Shown here: in pieces, positions 41,897-49,546 of the stretch | How positions within the stretch are numbered: position 1 is the stretch's first letter | Layout: each line of letters starts with the position of its first letter | Assembly: GCF_026241135.1 (NCBI RefSeq) | Contig: NZ_JAPFGA010000010.1 | Span: 100,914-164,913, forward strand | Source of the DNA: Galbibacter kalidii | GTDB taxonomy: Bacteria; Bacteroidota; Bacteroidia; Flavobacteriales; Flavobacteriaceae | Direction of reading: 5' to 3' | Length of the DNA: 64,000 nt | Position numbers and translations under genes: made by a program | The notes under the pieces: model-generated | Databases searched by the model: none | What the model saw: only the letters and a program-made list of their open reading frames with translations | Told to the model about the DNA's origin: nothing

Positions 41897-43033
41897 ATGG
41901 TTAACAAACGTCTCTTGGTAAAAAACTTATTAGCTCATAATGACGAAAACAGTTTTTATGACAAAAAGCGCTTTATCAATATTGGAGATAAGGAAGGAAA
42001 AGCAAAATTTATAAAACACCTCTGTGCCCTAGCCAACTCCAACCCAAAAAACAATTCTTTTATCGTAGTTGGGGTTGAAGATGAGGACAGTAAAATTGTC
42101 GGGGTAGACTTTTTTGACGACAGTAAGATCCAAAACCTGGTCAATGCCTATATTGAAAACGCGCCTTTGGTATCGTATGAGAACATCCCCTTTCCGCATC
42201 TGCCCGAAGGCAAGGTCGTTGGTTTGGTGACCATACGCTCTACCGGGAAACTGGCTGCTCTTAAAAGAAATATCTGGAAATATTGGGGCGGCAGTGTGTT
42301 TTTTAGGGACGGAAGCATGAGCATGCCCAAAGTGTTCGACATAGAAATAAAAGACACTAATTCTGCTATTGTTGCAGAAATTGAACAACACGCACAGAAC
42401 AATATCGAATTGACCTTGGATGGGGTTGTTGACTTTATCCGTAACAAACATGCCGATCTGAAGTCCAATTACAAGGTGTTTAAAGAACAATTTGTGGTGT
42501 GTTGGGCTGGATATGTTAAAAAAGTGAATGATAAGACCTATTATTCCAGGGTAGATATCGAATTGATCAACGAGCAGGTAAAATTATTCTATTCCGCTTT
42601 AGATCAAGTAGAAATCACCTATGATCAAAACACTTTTACTACTACTGAATATGTAAAATTAGGACTCAACAAAAACAAGAAATTTTATCCGCTGGAAAAG
42701 ATGGAGATCCGATTTAAAGACAATGGCACTTATAAAATAAGTAGTGACCTGATCTTCGACCCGCCGCAGTATGACCGAAAGATGTTGTACCACATTTTCA
42801 ACACTAACAATACCATTTTAGAAAAACTGAAAAAAGGGCTTCCGTTGAGCAACAGGGACGAAAAAGACCTTAAAAATATCCCCGCTACACATCTTATCTG
42901 CTATTTAAACGGCTTTGAAGGTGCCAAGCAGATGTTGGAAGATTATCGTTGGTATGTAAAAGACCACAACAAAGAACTTTATCAATCCCTTAAGGAAGCT
43001 CTAAGGATTCTTAGAAAAGTACGTTACGCTTAG
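41897..43033 (+). CDS. AlbA_2 / Schlafen-like putative DNA-binding protein
   Basis: This 378-residue protein begins with an AlbA_2 (formerly AAA_4, Schlafen core-like) domain: ENSFYDKKRFINIGDKEGKAKFIKHLCALANSNPKNNSFIVVGVEDEDSKIVGVDFFDD, followed by FPHLPEGKVVGLVTIRSTGKLAALKRNIWKYWGGSVFFRDGSMS. The C-terminal ~200 residues are unassigned. Homologues are usually annotated as ATP-binding or transcriptional regulators, but no Walker motif is present here. It is coupled to the SDR gene. Its 3' end overlaps the antisense sugar-kinase remnant. Confidence 0.8.
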   Translation: MVNKRLLVKNLLAHNDENSFYDKKRFINIGDKEGKAKFIKHLCALANSNPKNNSFIVVGVEDEDSKIVGVDFFDDSKIQNLVNAYIENAPLVSYENIPFPHLPEGKVVGLVTIRSTGKLAALKRNIWKYWGGSVFFRDGSMSMPKVFDIEIKDTNSAIVAEIEQHAQNNIELTLDGVVDFIRNKHADLKSNYKVFKEQFVVCWAGYVKKVNDKTYYSRVDIELINEQVKLFYSALDQVEITYDQNTFTTTEYVKLGLNKNKKFYPLEKMEIRFKDNGTYKISSDLIFDPPQYDRKMLYHIFNTNNTILEKLKKGLPLSNRDEKDLKNIPATHLICYLNGFEGAKQMLEDYRWYVKDHNKELYQSLKEALRILRKVRYA

Positions 43034-43285
43034 CTTAAAATCACTCCAAACTGCATTGACATCATTTAAACGGGATAATTGGCATAAAAAGCACCCCACA
43101 AAAGCATCAATCCCAACGCAACCCACAAACTCACTCTGTCCGTTCAATTTTGTAATCGCCACCGCCACATTCGTTGGTGCTTCACCTGCTTTTATAGTGA
43201 ATTCATTAGCTTTTGTTAAATCCACTCCTTGGTTTTCGGCCACAAAATCAATTAAGAGTTCGCCAATACAATAAACTTTTTTCAT
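43001..43285 (-). pseudogene. N-terminal fragment of a PfkB-family sugar kinase
   Basis: From ATG 43285 the frame reads MKKVYCIGELLIDFVAENQG, the start of a fructokinase-like PfkB protein, then the sugar-binding region in altered form (KAGEAPTNVAVAITKLNGQSEFVGCVGIDAF, where GGAPANVA is normal). Similarity fades by about residue 85 and the frame stops at 95, far short of the usual ~300. No downstream remainder is present, as the AlbA-like gene occupies that space. It is a decayed remnant left by deletion. Confidence 0.8.
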
Positions 43286-43338
43286 TCCCAATCTTAAGTT
43301 GTAATTTCACCTCAAATTATACTCTAAAAGAAACTTTC

Positions 43339-44070
43339 ATGGATAAAAGAACGTTTGTAATTGGTGATATTCACGGAGCCCTGAAGGCCTTGGAACAAGT
43401 TTTGGAACGTGCAAAAGTCACTACAAACGACACCTTGATCTTTTTAGGTGATTATGTAGACGGATGGAGCGAATCCCCTGGTGTTATTGATAAACTAATC
43501 GAATTGAGCAAAACCAACGACTGTGTTTTTATACGGGGGAATCACGATGCTTTGTTTTATGAATGGCTCACAAAGAAAAAGGACAATCCGGCTTGGCTTT
43601 TTCACGGAGGTCAAGCTACAATAAATGCATACCGCTCTCTATCAGAAGCTACACTCAAGACACATATTCGTTTTATAGAATCCCTTAGCGATTATTATTT
43701 GGATGATAAGGGACGTCTTTTTATCCATGCCGGATATACCAATATGCATGGTGTTGAGTATGAATCTTTTCCTGAAATGTTTTATTGGGATCGTTCACTT
43801 TGGGAAATGGCCCTGTCAATGGACACAAAAATAAAAGAAAGTGATATTAGATATCCACCACGGTTGAAGCATTATAAAGAAATATACATTGGCCATACCC
43901 CCACTATACGAATCGGAAAGACCGTTCCCGTAAATATTGATAGAATTTGGAATATGGACACCGGAGCCGCTTATAAGAGTCCGCTAACCATCATGAACAT
44001 AGATACCAAAAAATTTTGGCAAAGTAACAATGTCAACGAATTATACCCCGACGAAAACGGAAGAAATTAA
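43339..44070 (+). CDS. Calcineurin-like serine/threonine metallophosphatase
   Basis: This 243-residue protein starts at ATG 43339; the open frame extends 42 codons upstream across the kinase remnant without homology. PPP-family motifs are complete: GDIHGALKAL, GDYVDGW, GNHD, and histidines in IHAGYTN and IGHTPT. These bind two metals. It resembles bacterial PrpA/ApaH-type protein phosphatases or bis(5'-nucleosyl) tetraphosphatases; the substrate is unknown. It is monocistronic, ending in a hairpin terminator. Confidence 0.93.
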   Translation: MDKRTFVIGDIHGALKALEQVLERAKVTTNDTLIFLGDYVDGWSESPGVIDKLIELSKTNDCVFIRGNHDALFYEWLTKKKDNPAWLFHGGQATINAYRSLSEATLKTHIRFIESLSDYYLDDKGRLFIHAGYTNMHGVEYESFPEMFYWDRSLWEMALSMDTKIKESDIRYPPRLKHYKEIYIGHTPTIRIGKTVPVNIDRIWNMDTGAAYKSPLTIMNIDTKKFWQSNNVNELYPDENGRN

Positions 44071-44113
44071 AAAAGAGGCTGCCTAAAAATTAGATTTTTC
44101 GACAGTCTCTTTT
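44071..44113. terminator. Bidirectional hairpin terminator (GAGGCTG family)
   Basis: AAAAGAGGCTGCCTAAAAA pairs imperfectly with TTTTTCGACAGTCTCTTTT. It lies between the convergent phosphatase and HhH-protein genes. The stem arms resemble those of the larger palindromic elements at 6351 and 47609. Confidence 0.7.
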
Positions 44114-44141
44114 CTTCGATTTGGCTGGTTAGTTACCTCAT

Positions 44142-44687
44142 CTATTTTTTTCCTCCCGAGAGTTCATCTTGCCAATCCAAGAGCTTTTTCCATTTCCCTT
44201 CATAAGCGAGTTTAGCCTGTTTTGACCATGTCCCCGGTTCATGCATACCAAAAGATTTACCTCCTGAATCAAGTATTTCCTGACATTTTTTTTCAGAAGC
44301 CTCAGAGAGTGCTCTCCATGTTTTTACGCCGTTCTTTTTAAAGAGTTCTTCTATTTTCGGGCCTATTCCTTCGATAATCTTTAGATCGTCTTTTTTGATT
44401 TTCTTTCCAAATACCGATTTTGCCAAATCAGCATCAAAAGGAATGGCCGCCGCTGCAATAGCAGTCTTAGCAGCAGTAGTTTTAGTACCACTACTTGCCG
44501 ACAATTTTGACATGCAATCGGCCAGATCGGCTTCCAGTTTAGCATATTTTTTCTTCCAAGCATCAATCTCAGAAGTATCAGCAACTGTAGTCTCGCTGCC
44601 TCCGCCGGATAAAAATTTTCCTAATAAGTATCCCAAAATTGCACAAATAGCGCCTACTAATAATGGGATTATTAAACACCAGTTCAT
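44142..44687 (-). CDS. Membrane-anchored helix-hairpin-helix protein
   Basis: This 181-residue protein has an N-terminal membrane helix (CLIIPLLVGAICAILGYLLGKFLSG), a short coiled stretch with Ala/Thr-rich spacer, and a HhH-type domain (~95-180: KKDDLKIIEGIGPKIEELFKKNGVKTWRALSEASEKKCQEIL...). The IEGIGPKIEELF motif is the hairpin seen in DUF4332 and LSU ribosomal-like HhH proteins. The role is unknown; an envelope or DNA-tethering scaffold is possible. It lies 8 bp after the OmpA-family gene, so the two form an operon. Confidence 0.8.
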   Translation of the reverse strand: MNWCLIIPLLVGAICAILGYLLGKFLSGGGSETTVADTSEIDAWKKKYAKLEADLADCMSKLSASSGTKTTAAKTAIAAAAIPFDADLAKSVFGKKIKKDDLKIIEGIGPKIEELFKKNGVKTWRALSEASEKKCQEILDSGGKSFGMHEPGTWSKQAKLAYEGKWKKLLDWQDELSGGKK

Positions 44688-44695
44688 ATGAATTA

Positions 44696-45595
44696 CTATT
44701 TTAAAGTGATTACAATCCTTCTATTTTTTGCTCGTCCTTCTGCTGTGTTATTATCAGCTATGGGCTCTATGGAACCTTTTGAAGCGGTCTCTATTTTCCC
44801 TTCCGGGATTCCGTTTTCAACGAGGTATGATTTTACAAATTCCGCTCTTCTTTTTCCCAGTTCTTTATTCGCAAAATAATCTCCTATATTGTCGGCATGT
44901 CCGGTAATCATCACCGTTGTTTCATCTGAAATATCCATAGCACGAACAATGTCCATATACTGTTTTCGCTGTGCTTCGGTAAAGTTGATCGTGCTCCTTC
45001 CACTGTCAAAATATAAAACAATCGGTTCTTCTTTGATTCGCTCTACAATATCAGCAACATCATCCGAACTTGATAATTTATCAGATAATGAAAATGAAAG
45101 TGGTCCCAGATAGATGCTATCTTTCTTGGGCAGATCGGTTTCCAACACTCCATAGGTATTTATCTTTTTTGAAGAAAGCCCTTGGGTAATCAGATAATTC
45201 TTAACGGAATTGGCCCTTGCCAAGCCTAAATTCGGAAAAGCAGAATTGTTTCCTTCGCCGGCATCATAATATCCGGTAACATCTATAAATCTGTTATCAC
45301 CATTTTCCAAATATGATTTTAATTCACCTACACCTTGGTTTACACTTTCGGGTACAGGCCTGACAATAAAAAAGTTGGATTCTTTGAATTTGAAATTATC
45401 TTCGGATTCGAAGCTAAAATCCCCGGCACTGTCTTTTATAAAGAAAGAACCAATAACAGGGCTTTCTGCTTCCACAGCAACCGGCTCCTTAGCATCTATT
45501 GCAGATTCACTTCTTGCTTCACAGCATAAGATCCAATTGAGAAAAGTACCGAACAAAATAACAAGCAGTATACCGGTTAAATACACTAACCTCAT
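44696..45595 (-). CDS. OmpA-family peptidoglycan-associated protein
   Basis: This 299-residue protein has one N-terminal hydrophobic segment (LVYLTGILLVILFGTFLNWILC) and two OmpA-like units. The first (~65-160) is DNRFIDVTGYYDAGEGNNSAFPNLGLARANSVKNYLI; the second (~190-299) is STINFTEAQRKQYMDIVRAM...ITGHADNIGDYFANKELGKRRAEFVKSYLVENGI. The C-terminal unit has the TGHxD and NxxLxxRRA motifs that bind diaminopimelate in peptidoglycan. It is followed at once by the HhH protein gene, suggesting a joint envelope function. Confidence 0.9.
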   Translation of the reverse strand: MRLVYLTGILLVILFGTFLNWILCCEARSESAIDAKEPVAVEAESPVIGSFFIKDSAGDFSFESEDNFKFKESNFFIVRPVPESVNQGVGELKSYLENGDNRFIDVTGYYDAGEGNNSAFPNLGLARANSVKNYLITQGLSSKKINTYGVLETDLPKKDSIYLGPLSFSLSDKLSSSDDVADIVERIKEEPIVLYFDSGRSTINFTEAQRKQYMDIVRAMDISDETTVMITGHADNIGDYFANKELGKRRAEFVKSYLVENGIPEGKIETASKGSIEPIADNNTAEGRAKNRRIVITLK

Positions 45596-45902
45596 ATTCT
45601 AATGTTTTGATTTATTAAGTTTTACACTCAAATTTAGTTAAATTTTAACATCTAAGCGTTAATTTCATAAAAAACTTTAAATCAGTCATTTATATTTTTT
45701 GTAACTTTAATATACTTATAAAGTCCATTTTTACCATTCTAATCTGCTTCTTATATTAGCCAACTTAAAATATTTATGGAGGCTCATGAAAATCACCCTT
45801 TTTTTAATATCCTTCATATATGAATAGAAAAAGAAAAACGGGAAAGTATTCGTATTTACAGCAAAGAAATACGACCTTTACCCCCATTAAAATCAGAACA
45901 CT
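45596..45902. other. 307-bp gap upstream of the acyl-ACP desaturase gene
   Basis: Two tiny ATG frames (45776-45823, 15 codons; 45820-45921, 33 codons) overlap by ATGA, and the second runs into the desaturase start. No hairpin or TAnnTTTG box is clear. I see nothing else. Confidence 0.5.
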
Positions 45903-46892
45903 ATGTCTCTACATAATATAAGACTGGAGGTGATGCAGACTATAGAAAAGAGGATTGATTCTTTTCTGGAGGCATACCTTATGCCTATTGAAAAAATATG
46001 GCAACCCACCGATTTCCTTCCCGATTCCCAAAGTGAAACTTTTTTTGAGGATGTGAGAAAGATCAGAGGGGAAGCAAAAGAACTAGGGTATGATTTCTGG
46101 GTAGTCTTGGTAGCCGACACAATTACCGAAGAGGCTCTACCTACATACGAGTCGTGGTTAATGGATGTTGAAGGTGTTGATCAACACGGAAGAAACGGAT
46201 GGTCAAAATGGGTTCGTCAATGGACTGCCGAAGAAAACCGGCACGGCGATGTGTTGAACAAATATCTCTACCTTTCCGGACGTGTAAACATGAGGGAAAT
46301 AGAAAAAACAACCCAATACATGATTGCCGACGGTTTTGATATCGGAACAGACAGAGATCCTTATAAAAACTTCGTCTATACTACCTTTCAAGAATTGGCG
46401 ACCAATATCTCACATAAAAGAGTTGGGCAATTGGCCAAGAAAAAAGGAAACCCCATGTTGGCAAAAATGTGTAACATTATTGCGGGGGATGAAATGAGGC
46501 ACCATATGGCATACAGAGAATTTGTAAAAGCCATTTTGGAATACGATCCCAGTGAAATGATCATCGCTTTTGCCGATATGATGAAACATAAGATTGTTAT
46601 GCCGGCTCAATTTATCCGTGAATCGGGTGACCATATTGGTAGTGCATTCGAAAATTTTTCCAATGCCGCACAACGCTTGGGTGTTTATACCACTTTCGAC
46701 TACATCAACATTCTTGAACGTTTAAACCAGTATTGGCAAATCGACAAGATAAACTCCCTTAACGATAAGGGTGAAAAAGCAAGGGATTACTTGATGAAAC
46801 TCCCTGATCGTTTAAAACGAATCTCCGAACGAATGTCCGTTCCTCAAGACCCACATATCTTTAAGTGGGTAGAGGCAAATGGGGTTTTGTAG
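45903..46892 (+). CDS. Acyl-ACP desaturase (soluble di-iron)
   Basis: This is a 329-residue soluble fatty-acid desaturase of the stearoyl-ACP delta9 type. Di-iron ligands are visible: Glu76 or Glu77 (ITEEALP), the EENRH motif at 110-114, Glu164 (FQELATNISH), and DEMRHH at 196-201. It introduces a cis double bond into acyl-ACP using ferredoxin and O2 and helps set membrane fluidity, plausible for a cold or marine organism. The start is ATG 45903, which overlaps a 33-codon upstream frame. Confidence 0.93.
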   Translation: MSLHNIRLEVMQTIEKRIDSFLEAYLMPIEKIWQPTDFLPDSQSETFFEDVRKIRGEAKELGYDFWVVLVADTITEEALPTYESWLMDVEGVDQHGRNGWSKWVRQWTAEENRHGDVLNKYLYLSGRVNMREIEKTTQYMIADGFDIGTDRDPYKNFVYTTFQELATNISHKRVGQLAKKKGNPMLAKMCNIIAGDEMRHHMAYREFVKAILEYDPSEMIIAFADMMKHKIVMPAQFIRESGDHIGSAFENFSNAAQRLGVYTTFDYINILERLNQYWQIDKINSLNDKGEKARDYLMKLPDRLKRISERMSVPQDPHIFKWVEANGVL

Positions 46893-46921
46893 GGGTAAAA
46901 ACACATAAAAATTACAACGCA

Positions 46922-46956
46922 TAGACCCGGCAGGTTTTTGAAACCTGCCGGGTCTA
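46922..46956. repeat. Perfect 16-bp stem hairpin (TAGACCCGGCAGGTTT)
   Basis: The arm TAGACCCGGCAGGTTT and its exact reverse complement flank a 3-nt loop. It is located 30 bp after the desaturase stop; it may terminate that gene but has no T run. It resembles short dispersed palindromes common in this family. Confidence 0.75.
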
Positions 46957-46970
46957 CACATATTTAAAAA

Positions 46971-46999
46971 TTTGTCAATCCCGGAAAATATTACCTTTG
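46971..46999 (+). promoter_or_regulatory. Bacteroidota-type promoter for the PhnA gene
   Basis: TTTG at 46971-46974 is followed after 17 bp by TACCTTTG at 46992-46999, matching the -33 TTTG / -7 TAnnTTTG consensus and spacing. The ATG follows at 47019. Confidence 0.65.
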
Positions 47000-47018
47000 G
47001 TCGCAAATAACTATAAGC

Positions 47019-47603
47019 ATGAGTGTAGTAGAAAAAAAACTAAAAGACCGTAGCGGCAGCAAATGTGAATTGTGTGGTAACGAACATGACTTGCAGGTAT
47101 ATGAAGTTCCACCAACCTCAACGGGAAGCCTTGAAAATAGTATTTTGGCTTGCGATGTTTGTGTGACACAGCTGGAAGACCCGGAAAAAGTGGATGTAAA
47201 TCACTGGCGATGTCTAAACGACAGCATGTGGAGCGAGCATTTACCCGTGCAAATTGTTGCTTGGCGTATGTTAACCCGATTACGCGATAAAGGCTGGCCA
47301 CAGGATTTATTGGATATGATGTATTTGGATGAGGAGGCTTTAGAATGGGCAAAAGCTACCGGAGAAGGCGAAGATGAGGAAGAGAAAATCGTTCACAAAG
47401 ACAGCAACGGTAATATTTTACAAGACGGAGATTCTGTTGTTTTAATCAAAGACCTCAACGTAAAGGGAGCCAATTTCACAGCAAAACGAGGTGCCGCTGT
47501 ACACCGAATTTCTTTGGTTTGGGACAATGCCGAACAAATTGAAGGCCGTGTTGACGGACAACAAATTGTTATACTCACGCAATACGTTAAGAAAACAAAA
47601 TAA
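47019..47603 (+). CDS. PhnA-domain protein
   Basis: This 194-residue protein has an N-terminal zinc-ribbon-like part (SGSKCELCGNEHDLQVYEVPP and LACDVCVTQLEDPE) and a C-terminal PhnA domain (VHKDSNGNILQDGDSVVLIKDLNVKGANFTAKRGAAVHRISLVWDNAEQIEGRVDGQQIVILTQYVKK). Despite the name, PhnA/YjdM is not clearly involved in phosphonate breakdown, and no phn genes are near. Two CxxC pairs probably bind zinc. Confidence 0.92.
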   Translation: MSVVEKKLKDRSGSKCELCGNEHDLQVYEVPPTSTGSLENSILACDVCVTQLEDPEKVDVNHWRCLNDSMWSEHLPVQIVAWRMLTRLRDKGWPQDLLDMMYLDEEALEWAKATGEGEDEEEKIVHKDSNGNILQDGDSVVLIKDLNVKGANFTAKRGAAVHRISLVWDNAEQIEGRVDGQQIVILTQYVKKTK

Positions 47604-47608
47604 AAAAA

Positions 47609-47745
47609 GAGGCTGTCTAAAAAGCCCTGAGTGAACCTGATTTGTCAGTCTGAGCTTGTCGAAGACATATTATATTGATTTTTAGTAAATTATGCTTCGA
47701 CAGGCTCAGCATGACATCTGAATTTGCAGCTTTTTAGACAGCCTC
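47609..47745. repeat. GAGGCTGTC-bounded palindromic intergenic element (copy 2)
   Basis: GAGGCTGTCTAAAAAGC at 47609-47625 and its perfect complement at 47729-47745 make a 17-bp outer stem. Inside, GAGCTTGTCGAAG and CTTCGACAGGCTC form a second, nearly perfect stem around an AT-rich loop. It separates the convergent PhnA and dehydrogenase genes and could act as a two-way terminator. Confidence 0.8.
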
Positions 47746-47764
47746 CTTAAATAAAATCCGCGTT

Positions 47765-49318
47765 CTACAAATCAAATTTTATTCCTTGCGCCAAAGGCAA
47801 TTCCGTAGTATAATTAATTGTATTGGTCTGGCGTCGCATATAAACTTTCCAAGCATCGGAACCTGATTCACGTCCGCCACCCGTTTCTTTTTCACCCCCA
47901 AAGGCACCGCCAATCTCAGCGCCACTGGTTCCTATATTCACATTGGCAATTCCGCAATCCGATCCACGATGTGACAAAAAGTATTCCGCTTCCCGTAAAT
48001 TGTTGGTCATAATGGCTGAAGACAATCCTTGTGCAACTCCGTTTTGCAATTCAACGGCGTTTTCAACACCTCCGCTGTATTTCAGCAAATACAAAATAGG
48101 AGCAAATGTTTCTTCCTGAACGATCTCAAAATGATTTTCAGCCTCGGCAATGGCCGGTTTTACATAACAACCACTTTCATATCCTTCTCCGGAAAGCACA
48201 CCACCTTCAACTAATACATTTCCGCCTTCCTTTTTAACCTTCTCCAATGCGCCCAGATATTTTTTTACAGCATCCGTATCGATCAACGGACCTACATGAT
48301 TATTTTCATCTAGCGGGTTCCCTATTCTTAATTGCTTGTATGCTTGTACAAGAGCTGATTTTACCTCTTCATAAATATCTTCATGAACAATAAGTCTTCT
48401 GGTCGACGTACAACGCTGTCCGCAAGTTCCAACTGCGCCAAAAACCGTTCCGATAACGGTCATTTTCATATCCGCATCCGGAGTAACGATAATAGCATTG
48501 TTTCCTCCCAGTTCCAATAAAGATTTTCCAAGTCTGGCTGCTACAGCTTGCGCTACTATTTTTCCCATTCTGATGGATCCTGTAGCCGATACCAAAGTTA
48601 CTCTCGGGTCGTGAGTCAACAATTCCCCTACTCTATAATCACCTGTAAGCAAGCAAGAAACACCTTCCGGCATATTATTCGCCTCAAGCACTTCAGCAAT
48701 TAATTTCTGGCAGGCAATAGAAATCAATGGTGTTTTTTCTGAAGGTTTCCAGACACATACATCACCGCACACCCAAGCCAGGGCAGTGTTCCATGCCCAA
48801 ACTGCCACCGGAAAATTGAATGCAGAAATAATTCCGACAACTCCAAGCGGGTGGTATTGTTCATACATACGGTGTCCGGGACGTTCAGAGTGCATAGTCA
48901 ATCCGTGCAATTGGCGTGATATGCCCACAGCAAAATCGCATATATCTATCATCTCCTGGACTTCTCCCAAACCTTCTTGGTAGGATTTCCCCATTTCGTA
49001 GGAAACCAGCATCCCCAAATCAGATTTATATTCCCGTAATTTATCTCCAAATTGCCTTACCACTTCTCCTCGCTGTGGAGCGGGAACCATTCGCCACTCC
49101 TTGAACGCATTTTGAGCGGTCTCCAACACCTTTTCAAAATCCTTATCGGTTGTCATTTTCACTTGGGCTATCTCTGCTCCATCTACCGGCGAAGCAGAAA
49201 CCAAAACCTCTCCTTCAGCAAACCACTTATTCCCTGTTGAACTTCCCTGGTTAAGTGTTTCAACTTTCAACTTTTTCAGTGATTCAGATATCCTTGATTT
49301 TTTGACTTCAGTAATCAT
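47765..49318 (-). CDS. ALDH7-type aldehyde dehydrogenase (aminoadipate-semialdehyde dehydrogenase-like)
   Basis: This 517-residue NAD-dependent enzyme has catalytic Cys303 (GTCGQRCTSTRRL), Glu269 (LLELGGNN), and the cofactor segment GIISAFNFPVAVWAWNTALAWVCGDVCVWKPSEKTPL. The last matches the antiquitin/AmaB (ALDH7) branch, which oxidises alpha-aminoadipate semialdehyde in lysine breakdown. No other lysine-pathway gene is in the window, so the substrate is inferred from subfamily. It converges with the PhnA gene across a palindromic element. Confidence 0.93.
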   Translation of the reverse strand: MITEVKKSRISESLKKLKVETLNQGSSTGNKWFAEGEVLVSASPVDGAEIAQVKMTTDKDFEKVLETAQNAFKEWRMVPAPQRGEVVRQFGDKLREYKSDLGMLVSYEMGKSYQEGLGEVQEMIDICDFAVGISRQLHGLTMHSERPGHRMYEQYHPLGVVGIISAFNFPVAVWAWNTALAWVCGDVCVWKPSEKTPLISIACQKLIAEVLEANNMPEGVSCLLTGDYRVGELLTHDPRVTLVSATGSIRMGKIVAQAVAARLGKSLLELGGNNAIIVTPDADMKMTVIGTVFGAVGTCGQRCTSTRRLIVHEDIYEEVKSALVQAYKQLRIGNPLDENNHVGPLIDTDAVKKYLGALEKVKKEGGNVLVEGGVLSGEGYESGCYVKPAIAEAENHFEIVQEETFAPILYLLKYSGGVENAVELQNGVAQGLSSAIMTNNLREAEYFLSHRGSDCGIANVNIGTSGAEIGGAFGGEKETGGGRESGSDAWKVYMRRQTNTINYTTELPLAQGIKFDL

Positions 49319-49478
49319 TTATAACTTTTTATATGTTTTTTGTTTTAAATTTCACTAAATATATAAATTCTTTAAGGAAACCACCTAAGAAAATCACAAA
49401 CTCTTTTTATTAGGTCCTACAGCTCACAATCTTAGCTAGATTCTCCATTTTATTTTTTTCAAAAATACTTATAAACTC

Positions 49479-49540
49479 TTTGTTTGAAGTAAGAAATAGT
49501 TCTATTTTTGTCCTTTATTTTTAAATAATCTAAATAAGAA
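49479..49540 (+). promoter_or_regulatory. TonB-receptor promoter with Fur-box-like AT dyad
   Basis: TTTGTTTG at 49479-49486 and TATTTTTG at 49503-49510 are 16-20 bp apart, a good -33/-7 pair. Directly downstream, 49514-49537 contains an imperfect AT-rich dyad (TTATTT...AAATAA) that would cover the start point, in keeping with iron control by Fur. The Fur assignment is weak. Confidence 0.45.
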
Positions 49541-49546
49541 TAACTT

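Noticed and set aside
43213..43338. 42-codon N-terminal extension of the phosphatase
   Set aside because: It is antisense to the kinase remnant and lacks homology; PPP-family similarity begins at ATG 43339.
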